Assembly: GCA_021647345.1 (NCBI GenBank)
Contig: JAKIUX010000103.1
Location: 1-5,113, forward strand
Direction of reading: 5' to 3'
Origin: Hydrogenimonas sp.
Lineage (GTDB): Bacteria > Campylobacterota > Campylobacteria > Campylobacterales > Hydrogenimonadaceae
Length of the DNA: 5,113 nucleotides
The position numbers and the translations under genes were made by a program. Each line of letters opens with the position of its first letter. Position 1 is the stretch's first letter. Below, piece after piece: positions 1 through 5,113 of this stretch. The notes beneath the pieces are model-generated. The model was given only the letters and a program-made list of their open reading frames with translations, made no database searches and was not told the DNA's origin.

Positions 1-1
1 A

Positions 2-475
2 TTTTTTGAAGCCCATATCTTCGCCAACCTCGATTTTGAATAGGATGTTCCATCTTCCCTCTTTTCCTAATTCAAACTCTTCACTCTCGTAGAGTCCATT
101 CTTCTGTGTAAAATTCTTGAGTTCAATATCGTGTTCGGCGGTATCAGGGCGAGTTACTAGTGCCGTAACCTTTGCGCTCTTTACCGCATTTCCTTCTCTG
201 TCCAAAATCTTTAGAGTCGCCCTGTTCTGCCCCTTTTTCAATCTATTGGAGTCCAGGATTACGCTATATTTAGAGTCAAAGGCTCTCTGCTTCGTCAAAA
301 TCTCGTTTATATTTTCATCCACATCCTGATATTTCATCATATAGCTGTTCTCAAGCTGTACAGGATTTTTCAATGCTACTTTGATTGTCCATACAGAGAG
401 CATTACTACCGTTAAAATCATGCCCACTATAGCATAAGGCCAGAAGTTTATCTCTTTTTTTTCACTATTCTCCAC
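2..475 (-). CDS. ccoH: FixH/CcoH-like cbb3 oxidase assembly protein, C-terminus cut by window edge
   Basis: CcoH (FixH) is an inner-membrane protein that associates with the cbb3 oxidase and is required for its assembly or stability. The frame reads 158 residues without a stop and leaves the window at the left edge. It has the family plan: a short charged cytoplasmic N-terminus (MENSEKKEINF), one membrane helix beginning with the typical FWPYAIVG (residues about 12-33), then KVALKNPVQLENSYMMKY and a periplasmic beta-rich domain. That domain contains repeated turn motifs such as LKKGQNRATLKILDREG (about 83-99) and KNGLYESEEFELGKEGRW (about 128-145), as in FixH proteins that end in an immunoglobulin-like fold. 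The start is GTG at 475, chosen because AGGAG lies 5 nt upstream. This gives an 11-nt overlap with the TPM-like gene. An 8-nt run of A covers codons 5-7. Only a short C-terminal piece is probably missing. Confidence 0.88.
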   Translation of the reverse strand, partial: MENSEKKEINFWPYAIVGMILTVVMLSVWTIKVALKNPVQLENSYMMKYQDVDENINEILTKQRAFDSKYSVILDSNRLKKGQNRATLKILDREGNAVKSAKVTALVTRPDTAEHDIELKNFTQKNGLYESEEFELGKEGRWNILFKIEVGEDMGFKK

Positions 476-1094
476 GCCGTCTCCTAAATTTTGTATAGAT
501 ATACTGACCTAAAAAGAATAGTAGTATTGCGTAAAAAATCCAACGTATCAATTTAAAACTATCTTTACTTCCGCTGCCTATACTTGAAGCAAGTTTCACA
601 CCTCTGCTCTCAGCTATCTGATCAACCATGTCGGCGTATCCGTTGAGTATAGCTACAGAAAGCTTTATATCCTCGTTTTTACTGAAGGCTGGACTCATAA
701 TAGGCTTGATCGTACCTCTCCAAGGCAGAGGACTGAGAATCTGCTCAATATCCATCAGTTTCTTTACGTTTTCAGATGCAAATATGTTTACCGCGGTCGG
801 ATTTTTGGAAAAATATAGAAGAGCGAAATCTTTATGCTCTCTTTTTATAGGCTCTAAAAGATCGGCAGGTTTTGTAGAGTTGAGATCGGCAACAGCAGCT
901 ACAAAAACTGGAACTTTGGTCTTCTCGTATAGTTCTGCTCCCATCTCCCTTATCTTGTCAACCTCTTTTTTTGGCATTATTCCGTCGTTTGCAACTATCG
1001 GATCAAAATTGGCAAATAGCGAAGATGGAAACAGAAAAAGCAGAAACAGAGAGAGGAGAAGACTCCCTCTCTTTATAATACCCAGTCGGTTCAA
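465..1094 (-). CDS. secreted, C-terminally membrane-anchored TPM-like protein in the cco operon
   Basis: The 209-residue product begins with a signal peptide: basic N-terminus (Arg3, Lys8, Arg9), a Leu/Phe-rich core (about 11-22) and a likely cut after Ala28 (SLFA/NF). A periplasmic domain of about 150 residues follows. Its pattern of KIREMGAELYEKTKVPVFVA, a middle strand FALLYF and later INIFAS-like strands (VNIFAS at 102-107) resembles the TPM fold (Psb32/TLP18.3/MOLO-1), though only moderately. A C-terminal helix (about 182-200) is followed by KFRRRRGE, placing the tail in the cytoplasm. The role is unknown; TPM proteins elsewhere serve in membrane complex repair or as phosphatase-like or assembly factors. 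The start is TTG: the preceding in-frame codon is TAG, and no ATG or GTG occurs before residue 40. There is no clear Shine-Dalgarno site; it starts 3 nt after the miniprotein stop, so coupling is likely. The end overlaps ccoH by 11 nt. Confidence 0.87.
   Translation of the reverse strand: MNRLGIIKRGSLLLSLFLLFLFPSSLFANFDPIVANDGIMPKKEVDKIREMGAELYEKTKVPVFVAAVADLNSTKPADLLEPIKREHKDFALLYFSKNPTAVNIFASENVKKLMDIEQILSPLPWRGTIKPIMSPAFSKNEDIKLSVAILNGYADMVDQIAESRGVKLASSIGSGSKDSFKLIRWIFYAILLFFLGQYIYTKFRRRRGE
481..485 (-). promoter_or_regulatory. Shine-Dalgarno site deciding the GTG start of ccoH
   Basis: AGGAG (in TTTAGGAGACGGC) lies 5 nt before the GTG at 475, within the last codons of the TPM-like gene. 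No ATG is available near it. The next in-frame ATG, at Met19, is inside the membrane helix and cannot be the start. Confidence 0.72.
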
Positions 1095-1097
1095 CTA

Positions 1098-1199
1098 TCA
1101 GCCGACGAAAGCGTGGTTAGCGGTAACGACCGCCCACAAAGTATATGCTGCCATAACTACCATTCCCCAACCTAACACTTTATCCATTATCTGAATCAT
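1098..1199 (-). CDS. 33-residue single-helix membrane miniprotein
   Basis: I do not recognise this gene. The frame encodes 33 residues starting MIQIMDKVLGWGMVV and ending TANHAFVG, with a TGA stop at 1098-1100. Residues about 8-27 form one hydrophobic helix with two Trp (11, 22) and one Tyr (19), flanked by Asp6-Lys7 and a short polar end with His29. Support for a real gene is threefold: AAAGGAGG lies 5 nt before the ATG, the best site in the window; the frame fills a 140-nt space between ccoG and the next gene that would otherwise be unusually empty for this operon; and the downstream gene starts only 3 nt after its stop. By analogy with one-helix cbb3 components such as CcoM of Pseudomonas stutzeri or CcoS, it may be a small subunit or assembly protein. 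No sequence kinship with those is claimed. Met5 is a possible alternative start but lies too far from the ribosome site. Confidence 0.78.
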   Translation of the reverse strand: MIQIMDKVLGWGMVVMAAYTLWAVVTANHAFVG

Positions 1200-1204
1200 G
1201 ATAT

Positions 1205-1212
1205 CCTCCTTT
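1205..1212 (-). promoter_or_regulatory. strong Shine-Dalgarno site of the 33-codon gene
   Basis: AAAGGAGG on the minus strand, 5 nt (ATATC) before the ATG at 1199. It is the closest match to the consensus anti-16S sequence in this window. It lies in the only sizeable intergenic gap, 35 nt after the ccoG stop, and there is no other start it could serve. It decides in favour of the short frame being translated. Confidence 0.8.
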
Positions 1213-1234
1213 AAGGTTATTTTACCATCAATTT

Positions 1235-2686
1235 TTACTTTTTTTCCAGCTTTTTTAGCACAATATCCCACCTTGGGTAGACAAAGACCGTACGCCTTGT
1301 TACAGAGATCTTTTCGGGGTTGTCCACCGCATAGGCCCTTATTGTAATCGGAATCGGCGTATCTTTTCTGCTGTTTTTGGCTAACGGCTCAACCGCTTCA
1401 AGCTGTACTATCTTTTTAGCCTTTTTGCGAGCCATCAGTTTAAACGGTTTGCTCGGCTTGACTATCTTTATCTTATCGTTATCTACTACTTCAAAGTAGT
1501 ATGTGTGATCTTTCGTATCGGTGTTTTGGAACAAGAACGTATAGTCGTTTACCACTCTTTTGTCATGGGTGAATCTATACAGCTGTGCCGTCTTATTTAT
1601 ATTTAGAAGCATATGCTCTTTTTTTGTGCCCATCACAAAGAGTGCCGCCATAACTATAGTCAGCGCCACTGCGTATGCTACCGTTCTTGGTCTTATATAT
1701 TTGGTCTTGCCCTCACGCTTTTCTATCTCTCTCGGACTGCTCCACTGCACAAGGCTCGGTTTACCGAGTGCGCCCATAACTTTGGTGCATGCGTCTACGC
1801 ACTCAAGACAGTTTATACACTCAAGCTGCATTCCCTGGCGTATATCTATATGGGTAGGGCACACCTTTACGCAGCTTTCGCATGCGGTACACTCAGCCTC
1901 CGGCTCTCTTTCGTGCAGCTCTTTTATATTATGGACAAGCTTTTTGCTATCTTGCCCCTCATGGTCATATATATGTCCCCCTCTATGTACGTCGTAGATA
2001 GCCATTATTGTATCGTCGTCATACATTACAGACTGTACTCTGCTGTATGGACAGATATAGATACAAAAATTCTCTTTCAGCCACACTACGTCTATTATGA
2101 GAAAGAGGGCGATTCCTATCCAAAACCCTACCAAAACAGGATGCTCGGCTGGGTGCTGAATATATTGAAAGAACTCTTCGGGGGGCACGAAGTACCATGT
2201 AAAATCGGCTGCTGCTATCAGGGCCAGTATTGACCACAGAGCTATTGCAACCCCCTCTTTTGCTTTATTCTCCGGCTTACTCCAGTCGGGCTCTTGCTGT
2301 TTATTTGTTATCCGTTTTCTAAGGCCTAACAGTTTTGTCTCGAAAAGATCTCTATATATGACTCTGAATATTGTCTGCGGGCATGCCCATCCGCACCAGA
2401 CTCTTCCGCCAAGGGTAGTCATGAAAAAGATCCCCAAAAACAGAAGCATAAGCAAAAAGGGCATCAGGTAGAGCTCTTGCATATCGAACCGCACAAACAG
2501 AAAGTGCAGCTGTTTATGGTCGAAGTTGAGCAAAAAGAAGTGGTTGCCGTTTATCTTTATAAACGGCAGCACCAGCGCCACTACCGTTACGATACCAAAG
2601 AGCCAGTACCGCTTGTAGCGGTATGGCACCCACCCCTTTAGGTACTCTTTTGCTCTGGCGGCTCTACCTTTCGCAGAAACGGTCAT
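1235..2686 (-). CDS. ccoG: cytochrome c oxidase accessory protein CcoG (RdxA/FixG family)
   Basis: CcoG is a membrane polyferredoxin needed for cbb3 oxidase assembly; in studied proteobacteria it reduces Cu(II) so that copper can reach the CuB site. The 483 residues give five membrane helices (about 28-46, 72-92, 146-167, 184-203 and 334-352). Conserved family motifs are GRVWCGWACPQT at 94-105 and CIYICPYSRVQSVM at 208-221. Two [4Fe-4S] ferredoxin motifs lie on the cytoplasmic side: cysteines 266, 269, 272, 276 and 290, 293, 296, 300. The region after residue 355 matches the periplasmic immunoglobulin-like C-terminal domain of FixG proteins. Residue 279 is His in CPTHIDIR, where Gly is common in proteobacterial homologues. 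The ATG lies 9 nt after the preceding gene and lacks a good Shine-Dalgarno sequence, so translation is probably coupled. It ends 35 nt before the miniprotein gene. Confidence 0.96.
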   Translation of the reverse strand: MTVSAKGRAARAKEYLKGWVPYRYKRYWLFGIVTVVALVLPFIKINGNHFFLLNFDHKQLHFLFVRFDMQELYLMPFLLMLLFLGIFFMTTLGGRVWCGWACPQTIFRVIYRDLFETKLLGLRKRITNKQQEPDWSKPENKAKEGVAIALWSILALIAAADFTWYFVPPEEFFQYIQHPAEHPVLVGFWIGIALFLIIDVVWLKENFCIYICPYSRVQSVMYDDDTIMAIYDVHRGGHIYDHEGQDSKKLVHNIKELHEREPEAECTACESCVKVCPTHIDIRQGMQLECINCLECVDACTKVMGALGKPSLVQWSSPREIEKREGKTKYIRPRTVAYAVALTIVMAALFVMGTKKEHMLLNINKTAQLYRFTHDKRVVNDYTFLFQNTDTKDHTYYFEVVDNDKIKIVKPSKPFKLMARKKAKKIVQLEAVEPLAKNSRKDTPIPITIRAYAVDNPEKISVTRRTVFVYPRWDIVLKKLEKK

Positions 2687-2695
2687 TCAGAGAGT

Positions 2696-2959
2696 CTACT
2701 TCTCGAACTTGTACTTGTGCAGAGTATCTCCGCCTACAGGCTCGCCATGAATTATTACATGTGTCTCGTTTGAAAGATCGGCCCCAATTTTTTGTATAGA
2801 GAGCGGATCAACTATCTCGTATGACTGCTGCGCCGTAGCCTGCTGCGTCTTGATCGCAGCGGTTACCAAGCCAGCAAGTATAGTCAGCAAAAGAACTGTT
2901 GCTATCAGCATTCCGGCTATACCGTCTATTCCAAAAGCGCTTCCCTGTTTTTCCATCAT
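2696..2959 (-). CDS. small single-helix membrane protein, DUF4006-like, in the cco operon
   Basis: The 87-residue product has a short N-terminus, one strongly hydrophobic helix (about residues 14-36) and a polar tail of about 50 residues with no cysteines and no cofactor motif. The N-terminal part KQGSAFGIDGIAGMLIAT and the location directly after ccoP match my recollection of the DUF4006 family of Campylobacterota, which has no assigned function. This is recognition by memory, not a search. Its place between a structural subunit gene and the assembly gene ccoG suggests a subunit or assembly helper of the cbb3 oxidase. Two adjacent ATG codons are available (2959 and 2956). The AAGGAG site, which overlaps the ccoP stop, is 3 nt from the first and 6 nt from the second, so the second is better placed and the true product may be 86 residues. 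Confidence 0.85.
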   Translation of the reverse strand: MMEKQGSAFGIDGIAGMLIATVLLLTILAGLVTAAIKTQQATAQQSYEIVDPLSIQKIGADLSNETHVIIHGEPVGGDTLHKYKFEK

Positions 2960-2962
2960 TTA

Positions 2963-2968
2963 CTCCTT
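2963..2968 (-). promoter_or_regulatory. Shine-Dalgarno site of the DUF4006-like gene, overlapping the ccoP stop
   Basis: AAGGAG on the minus strand is formed partly by the TAA stop of ccoP. Spacing is 3 nt to the first ATG and 6 nt to the second. Other clear sites in this operon sit 5-6 nt from their starts, which favours the second ATG. Confidence 0.65.
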
Positions 2969-3785
2969 ATTCGCCGTGTGAGAGGCTGAGGATATATGTT
3001 CCGACAGCTTTTTCCTGCACCGGAGTCAATCTGCCTTTGAAGCTGACCATAGTACCGATGAAACCTTTTTTGCCTCTATTGAGAACATCTGCAACAAATT
3101 CCGGCGTACCATACGTCGTAAGATCTGGTGCCATACCGCCCATACCTTTTCCATCAGCTCCATGACAACCGGCACATGCAGAGAATTCAGCAGGCTGCTC
3201 ACCTTTCATGCCGTTTGCAACATAATTTGCAACTCTTTTGGCCGCGTCACCGTCAAGAAGGCCGCCAGGCATTTCGCCCATAGGGTACCCAAGACCTTTA
3301 GATCCATTTTTTATAGTATCAAGCACACCTGCCGCAGAGCCCCATACCGTAAGGTCAGCCGCTTTTCCGTCCATTCCATCACCGGCAATGCCGTGACAAG
3401 GTGCACACTGTACAAGGTATATACCCTCTCCCATCTCTTGAAGAGTCTGCTTGTCGGCATTTGCCCACTTGCTCTCAAACATTTGTGTATGAGTTGCAAC
3501 CTCTTCGTTATACTCACCTATCTGAGAGTAACCGTTTACGGGATATCCTATCGTAAAATACCACATCCCCCAGATCATTGTTGCAAGGAATGTATAGGCC
3601 CATCCAGAAGGCAACTCGTTTTTATATTCGCCTATTCCGTCCCAATTCTCTTCTGCCAGCTCACCTGTTGACTTATCTGTCTTCATCTGCTTTATATATT
3701 TACCTGCAACCATAACTGTCAAGGCAAGTATTACGATAGCTGCAATGAGGGCGAGCAGGTTTATATTGTCACTTAACCAATTCAT
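2967..3785 (-). CDS. ccoP: cbb3-type cytochrome c oxidase subunit III, dihaem cytochrome c (CcoP)
   Basis: CcoP is the dihaem membrane cytochrome c that accepts electrons from soluble cytochrome c and passes them to CcoO. The 272 residues form an N-terminal helix (about 9-28), a cytoplasmic loop with the FixP-type motif NWDGIGEYKNELPSGW, a second helix (about 62-80), and two tandem periplasmic cytochrome c domains. The haem sites are CAPCH at 127-131 and CAGCH at 204-208. Likely axial methionines are Met172 (GEMPGG) and Met246 (GTMVSF). The loops after each haem site are rich in Gly and Met. Length and layout are normal for campylobacterotal CcoP with two membrane helices. The start overlaps ccoQ by 4 nt (ATGA), with AAGGAG 5 nt upstream inside the end of ccoQ. 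The next gene begins 7 nt after its stop. Confidence 0.97.
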   Translation of the reverse strand: MNWLSDNINLLALIAAIVILALTVMVAGKYIKQMKTDKSTGELAEENWDGIGEYKNELPSGWAYTFLATMIWGMWYFTIGYPVNGYSQIGEYNEEVATHTQMFESKWANADKQTLQEMGEGIYLVQCAPCHGIAGDGMDGKAADLTVWGSAAGVLDTIKNGSKGLGYPMGEMPGGLLDGDAAKRVANYVANGMKGEQPAEFSACAGCHGADGKGMGGMAPDLTTYGTPEFVADVLNRGKKGFIGTMVSFKGRLTPVQEKAVGTYILSLSHGE

Positions 3786-3994
3786 TTTTGCTCCTTATTC
3801 TCTTTCGTTTCCTGCGGCTCAAGCGGCTTGGAGTCAAGTTCGTCGTCCAAAGCCAGCTTCCCATATTTTTCGTAGTTGCGTGTACCCTTTTTTTCCGCAC
3901 GGTAGAGATGCAGAATATATGCATACAGCACCACCACTAAAAACAGGGTGAAGAAGAAGTATCCGTATGCCTGCAATTCTCTAATATTTTCCAT
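3782..3994 (-). CDS. ccoQ: cbb3-type cytochrome c oxidase subunit CcoQ (FixQ-like)
   Basis: CcoQ is a small non-catalytic subunit thought to stabilise the association of CcoP with the CcoNO core. The 70-residue product has the expected plan: a short N-terminus, one membrane helix (about residues 10-31) and a charged cytoplasmic tail rich in Lys and Glu. No cofactor motif is present. Identity rests on size, topology and position between ccoO and ccoP, since CcoQ sequences diverge strongly. The ATG lies 12 nt after the ccoO stop and is preceded only by a weak site (GGTG), so it may depend on ribosomes coming from ccoO. Its stop codon overlaps the ccoP start as ATGA. Confidence 0.88.
   Translation of the reverse strand: MENIRELQAYGYFFFTLFLVVVLYAYILHLYRAEKKGTRNYEKYGKLALDDELDSKPLEPQETKENKEQK
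3791..3796 (-). promoter_or_regulatory. Shine-Dalgarno site of ccoP inside ccoQ
   Basis: AAGGAG on the minus strand lies 5 nt before the ccoP ATG and within the last codons of ccoQ. Together with the ATGA overlap it fixes the ccoP start and indicates coupled translation of ccoQ and ccoP. Confidence 0.72.
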
Positions 3995-4006
3995 GCTACA
4001 CCAAGC

Positions 4007-4672
4007 TTAGCGCAAGCTATTTAGATATGCGATCAAAGCAACAATTTCAGGAATTTCACCGCGTGCTACGGCATCTTTGACATCCTGGTTTTTCATCTCG
4101 CTCGCAATCTTTTTGGCATCTTCCATTGCCTGCTTTTTAGCATCTTCCCAACTTCCAAGTGCAGGCATTCCAGGCTTGTCGTAAGGCACATTGAAAACCT
4201 TCTTAACCGTCAGCGCTTCGGCATACGCCGTCTCTATATCTGCATTTTGGGTAAACATATGTTTATATGCCGGCATGATTGAGCCTGGGACGACTGATGT
4301 AGGATCCCACATATGGTTTTCATGCCAATCAGTAGTACGATACTCTCCTACGCGCATAAGATCCGGCCCAGTCCTCTTAGAGCCCCAAAGAAAAGGCCTG
4401 TCGTACGCATACTCTCCGCTAAGGCTGTATGGCCCGTAGCGGTCAGTCTCGGATTTAAAGGGGCGAATCAGTTGAGAATGGCATGCGTTACAGCTATCTT
4501 TAATATAAACATGTCTTCCTGCAAGCTCAAGTACCGTATACGGCTTTGTACCTACAACAGGACGTGAAGCTTGAGCAAAATCGGGAACAATCTCAATTAG
4601 TCCCGCGAATGCTATTACCAAAAAGACACCAACCGAGAAGAAAAACGGTCTTTTTTCCAGCCAATGAAACAT
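4007..4672 (-). CDS. ccoO: cbb3-type cytochrome c oxidase subunit II, monohaem cytochrome c (CcoO)
   Basis: CcoO is a membrane-anchored monohaem cytochrome c that hands electrons from CcoP to CcoN. The 221-residue protein has an N-terminal membrane anchor (about residues 10-30) and a periplasmic domain. The haem-binding CNACH lies at residues 61-65, followed by the family-typical SQLIRPF. The probable axial methionine is Met133 in GSIMPAY. Other CcoO hallmarks are RYGPYSLSGEYAYDRPFLWGSKRTGPDL (quoted by landmarks: RYG at 78-80, RTGPDL at 100-105) and a C-terminal helix ending in IVALIAYLNSL. A charged helix rich in Ala, Lys and Glu (about 157-185) precedes the end, and the protein is slightly longer than the roughly 200 residues usual in proteobacteria. 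The ATG start is fixed by an AAGGAGG site 6 nt upstream. It lies 11 nt after ccoN and 12 nt before ccoQ. Confidence 0.97.
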   Translation of the reverse strand: MFHWLEKRPFFFSVGVFLVIAFAGLIEIVPDFAQASRPVVGTKPYTVLELAGRHVYIKDSCNACHSQLIRPFKSETDRYGPYSLSGEYAYDRPFLWGSKRTGPDLMRVGEYRTTDWHENHMWDPTSVVPGSIMPAYKHMFTQNADIETAYAEALTVKKVFNVPYDKPGMPALGSWEDAKKQAMEDAKKIASEMKNQDVKDAVARGEIPEIVALIAYLNSLR

Positions 4673-4678
4673 CTCTAA

Positions 4679-4685
4679 CCTCCTT
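4679..4685 (-). promoter_or_regulatory. Shine-Dalgarno site of ccoO inside the ccoN stop codon
   Basis: On the minus strand AAGGAGG lies 6 nt before the ccoO ATG, and its AA comes from the TAA stop of ccoN. Ribosomes finishing ccoN therefore end on the ccoO initiation site, which fits the equal amounts of the two subunits needed in the complex. Confidence 0.8.
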
Positions 4686-5113
4686 ACGCGCCCATAGGCG
4701 AAGCGAATGCCGGTTCTTTTTCAAGAACTTTGCCGCTTTTCATTGTTTTATAGAAATTATATGCCCACATAAACAGACCTATAAAATACATTAAACCACC
4801 TATAGCTCTTAATGTATAATATGGATGAAGAACCGTAACTGTATCGATAAAAGAGTAAGCAAGGTTACCGTATTGGTCAACAGCTCTCCACATCATACCT
4901 TGTGTAATTCCCGCTATCCACATGCTTGAGAAGTATAAAACAATACCTGTTGTTTGTAGCCAGAATTGTGCTTCAAGAAGTTTTTTGCTATAAATTTCCC
5001 TTTTATAAAATCTTGGAGCCATATGCATAATTGCAGCGATAATCATAAAACCAACCCATCCAAGAGTTCCGTCATGAACGTGTCCCGGAATCCAATCTGT
5101 AAAGTGAGCGAGA
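4684..5113 (-). CDS. ccoN: cbb3-type cytochrome c oxidase subunit I (CcoN), C-terminal part
   Basis: This is the C-terminal 142 codons of the catalytic subunit, which reduces O2 to water in the inner membrane and pumps protons. The 5' part lies beyond the right edge; the frame is open to position 5112 with no start needed. The fragment begins LAHFTDWIPGHVHDGTLGW, the conserved C-family motif near the end of subunit I. The two histidines of GHVH (codons at 5074-5082) correspond to the family's ligands of high-spin haem b3 and low-spin haem b. About three hydrophobic helices follow (fragment residues ~16-34, 48-68 and 97-117), then a short polar tail ending in SPMGA. An in-frame ATG at 5046 is an internal methionine, not a start. 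Its TAA stop is part of the ccoO Shine-Dalgarno sequence, so the two genes are translationally linked. The remaining histidine ligands (CuB, other haem b) lie outside the window. Confidence 0.97.
   Translation of the reverse strand, partial: LAHFTDWIPGHVHDGTLGWVGFMIIAAIMHMAPRFYKREIYSKKLLEAQFWLQTTGIVLYFSSMWIAGITQGMMWRAVDQYGNLAYSFIDTVTVLHPYYTLRAIGGLMYFIGLFMWAYNFYKTMKSGKVLEKEPAFASPMGA

Noticed and set aside
117..329. 70-codon plus-strand open frame opposite ccoH
   Set aside because: It overlaps the conserved FixH-like frame on the other strand and has no ribosome site or recognisable product.
628..1194. 188-codon plus-strand open frame opposite the TPM-like gene and the miniprotein
   Set aside because: It is antisense to a gene with a signal peptide and membrane anchor, its product has no domain-like pattern, and no ribosome site was evident. 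All other genes lie on the minus strand. It is a shadow frame.
1200..1234. The 35-nt gap after ccoG as a terminator, internal promoter or FNR site
   Set aside because: No stable hairpin with T tract, no convincing -35/-10 pair and no TTGAT-N4-ATCAA palindrome were seen. The gap is explained by the leader and ribosome site of the miniprotein gene.
1560..2233. Two overlapping plus-strand open frames (1560-1997 and 1613-2233) opposite ccoG
   Set aside because: They are antisense to strongly conserved CcoG motifs and are rich in Cys, Ser, His and Tyr as expected of reversed cysteine-rich coding sequence.
3162..3671. 169-codon plus-strand open frame opposite ccoP
   Set aside because: It is a shadow of the well-supported dihaem cytochrome gene; the composition is irregular and no start signal is visible.
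4004..4018. Short inverted repeat (AGCTT, 5-nt loop, AAGCT) around the ccoO stop codon
   Set aside because: The stem is only 5 bp and has no T run after it, so it is too weak for a terminator. It could mildly influence ccoQ translation but chance is a sufficient explanation.
4684..5046. Start of a separate 120-residue gene at the ATG at 5046
   Set aside because: The frame is open upstream to the window edge and encodes the conserved CcoN motif with both histidines, so this ATG is an internal methionine of ccoN.

Overview
The window is a stretch of one operon on the minus strand, so transcription runs from position 5113 towards position 1. It encodes a cbb3-type (C-family) haem-copper cytochrome c oxidase and proteins likely to assemble it. 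The gene order ccoN-ccoO-ccoQ-ccoP, the DUF4006-like protein directly after ccoP and the moderately AT-rich codon use point to a Campylobacterota (Epsilonproteobacteria) member, perhaps a Sulfurovum- or Sulfurimonas-like microaerophile or chemolithotroph. That assignment rests on recognised protein style and gene order, not on a search.

Layout in transcription order. (1) 5112-4684: the last 142 codons of ccoN, the catalytic subunit, cut by the right edge. (2) 4672-4007: ccoO, monohaem cytochrome c. (3) 3994-3782: ccoQ. (4) 3785-2967: ccoP, dihaem cytochrome c, overlapping ccoQ by 4 nt. (5) 2959-2696: a one-helix membrane protein resembling DUF4006. (6) 2686-1235: ccoG, the polyferredoxin-type assembly factor. 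(7) 1199-1098: a 33-codon membrane miniprotein, easily missed, with the strongest ribosome binding site in the window. (8) 1094-465: a secreted, C-terminally anchored TPM-like protein starting at TTG. (9) 475-2: ccoH/fixH-like, starting at GTG and running off the left edge.

Every junction is tight: gaps of 11, 12, 7, 9, 35 and 3 nt, and overlaps of 4 and 11 nt. No terminator, internal promoter, RNA gene, repeat array or mobile element was seen, and no intergenic stretch exceeds 35 nt. The operon promoter and any FNR-type site would lie upstream of ccoN, outside the window. The copper transporter gene ccoI and the small gene ccoS, often found with ccoG and ccoH, are also not here.

Together, CcoN reduces O2, CcoO and CcoP pass electrons from soluble cytochrome c, and CcoQ stabilises the complex. 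CcoG and CcoH are known assembly factors for copper and complex maturation. The DUF4006-like protein, the miniprotein and the TPM-like protein are co-encoded with them and are the least understood part of the window. They are candidates for lineage-specific subunits or assembly factors of this oxidase.
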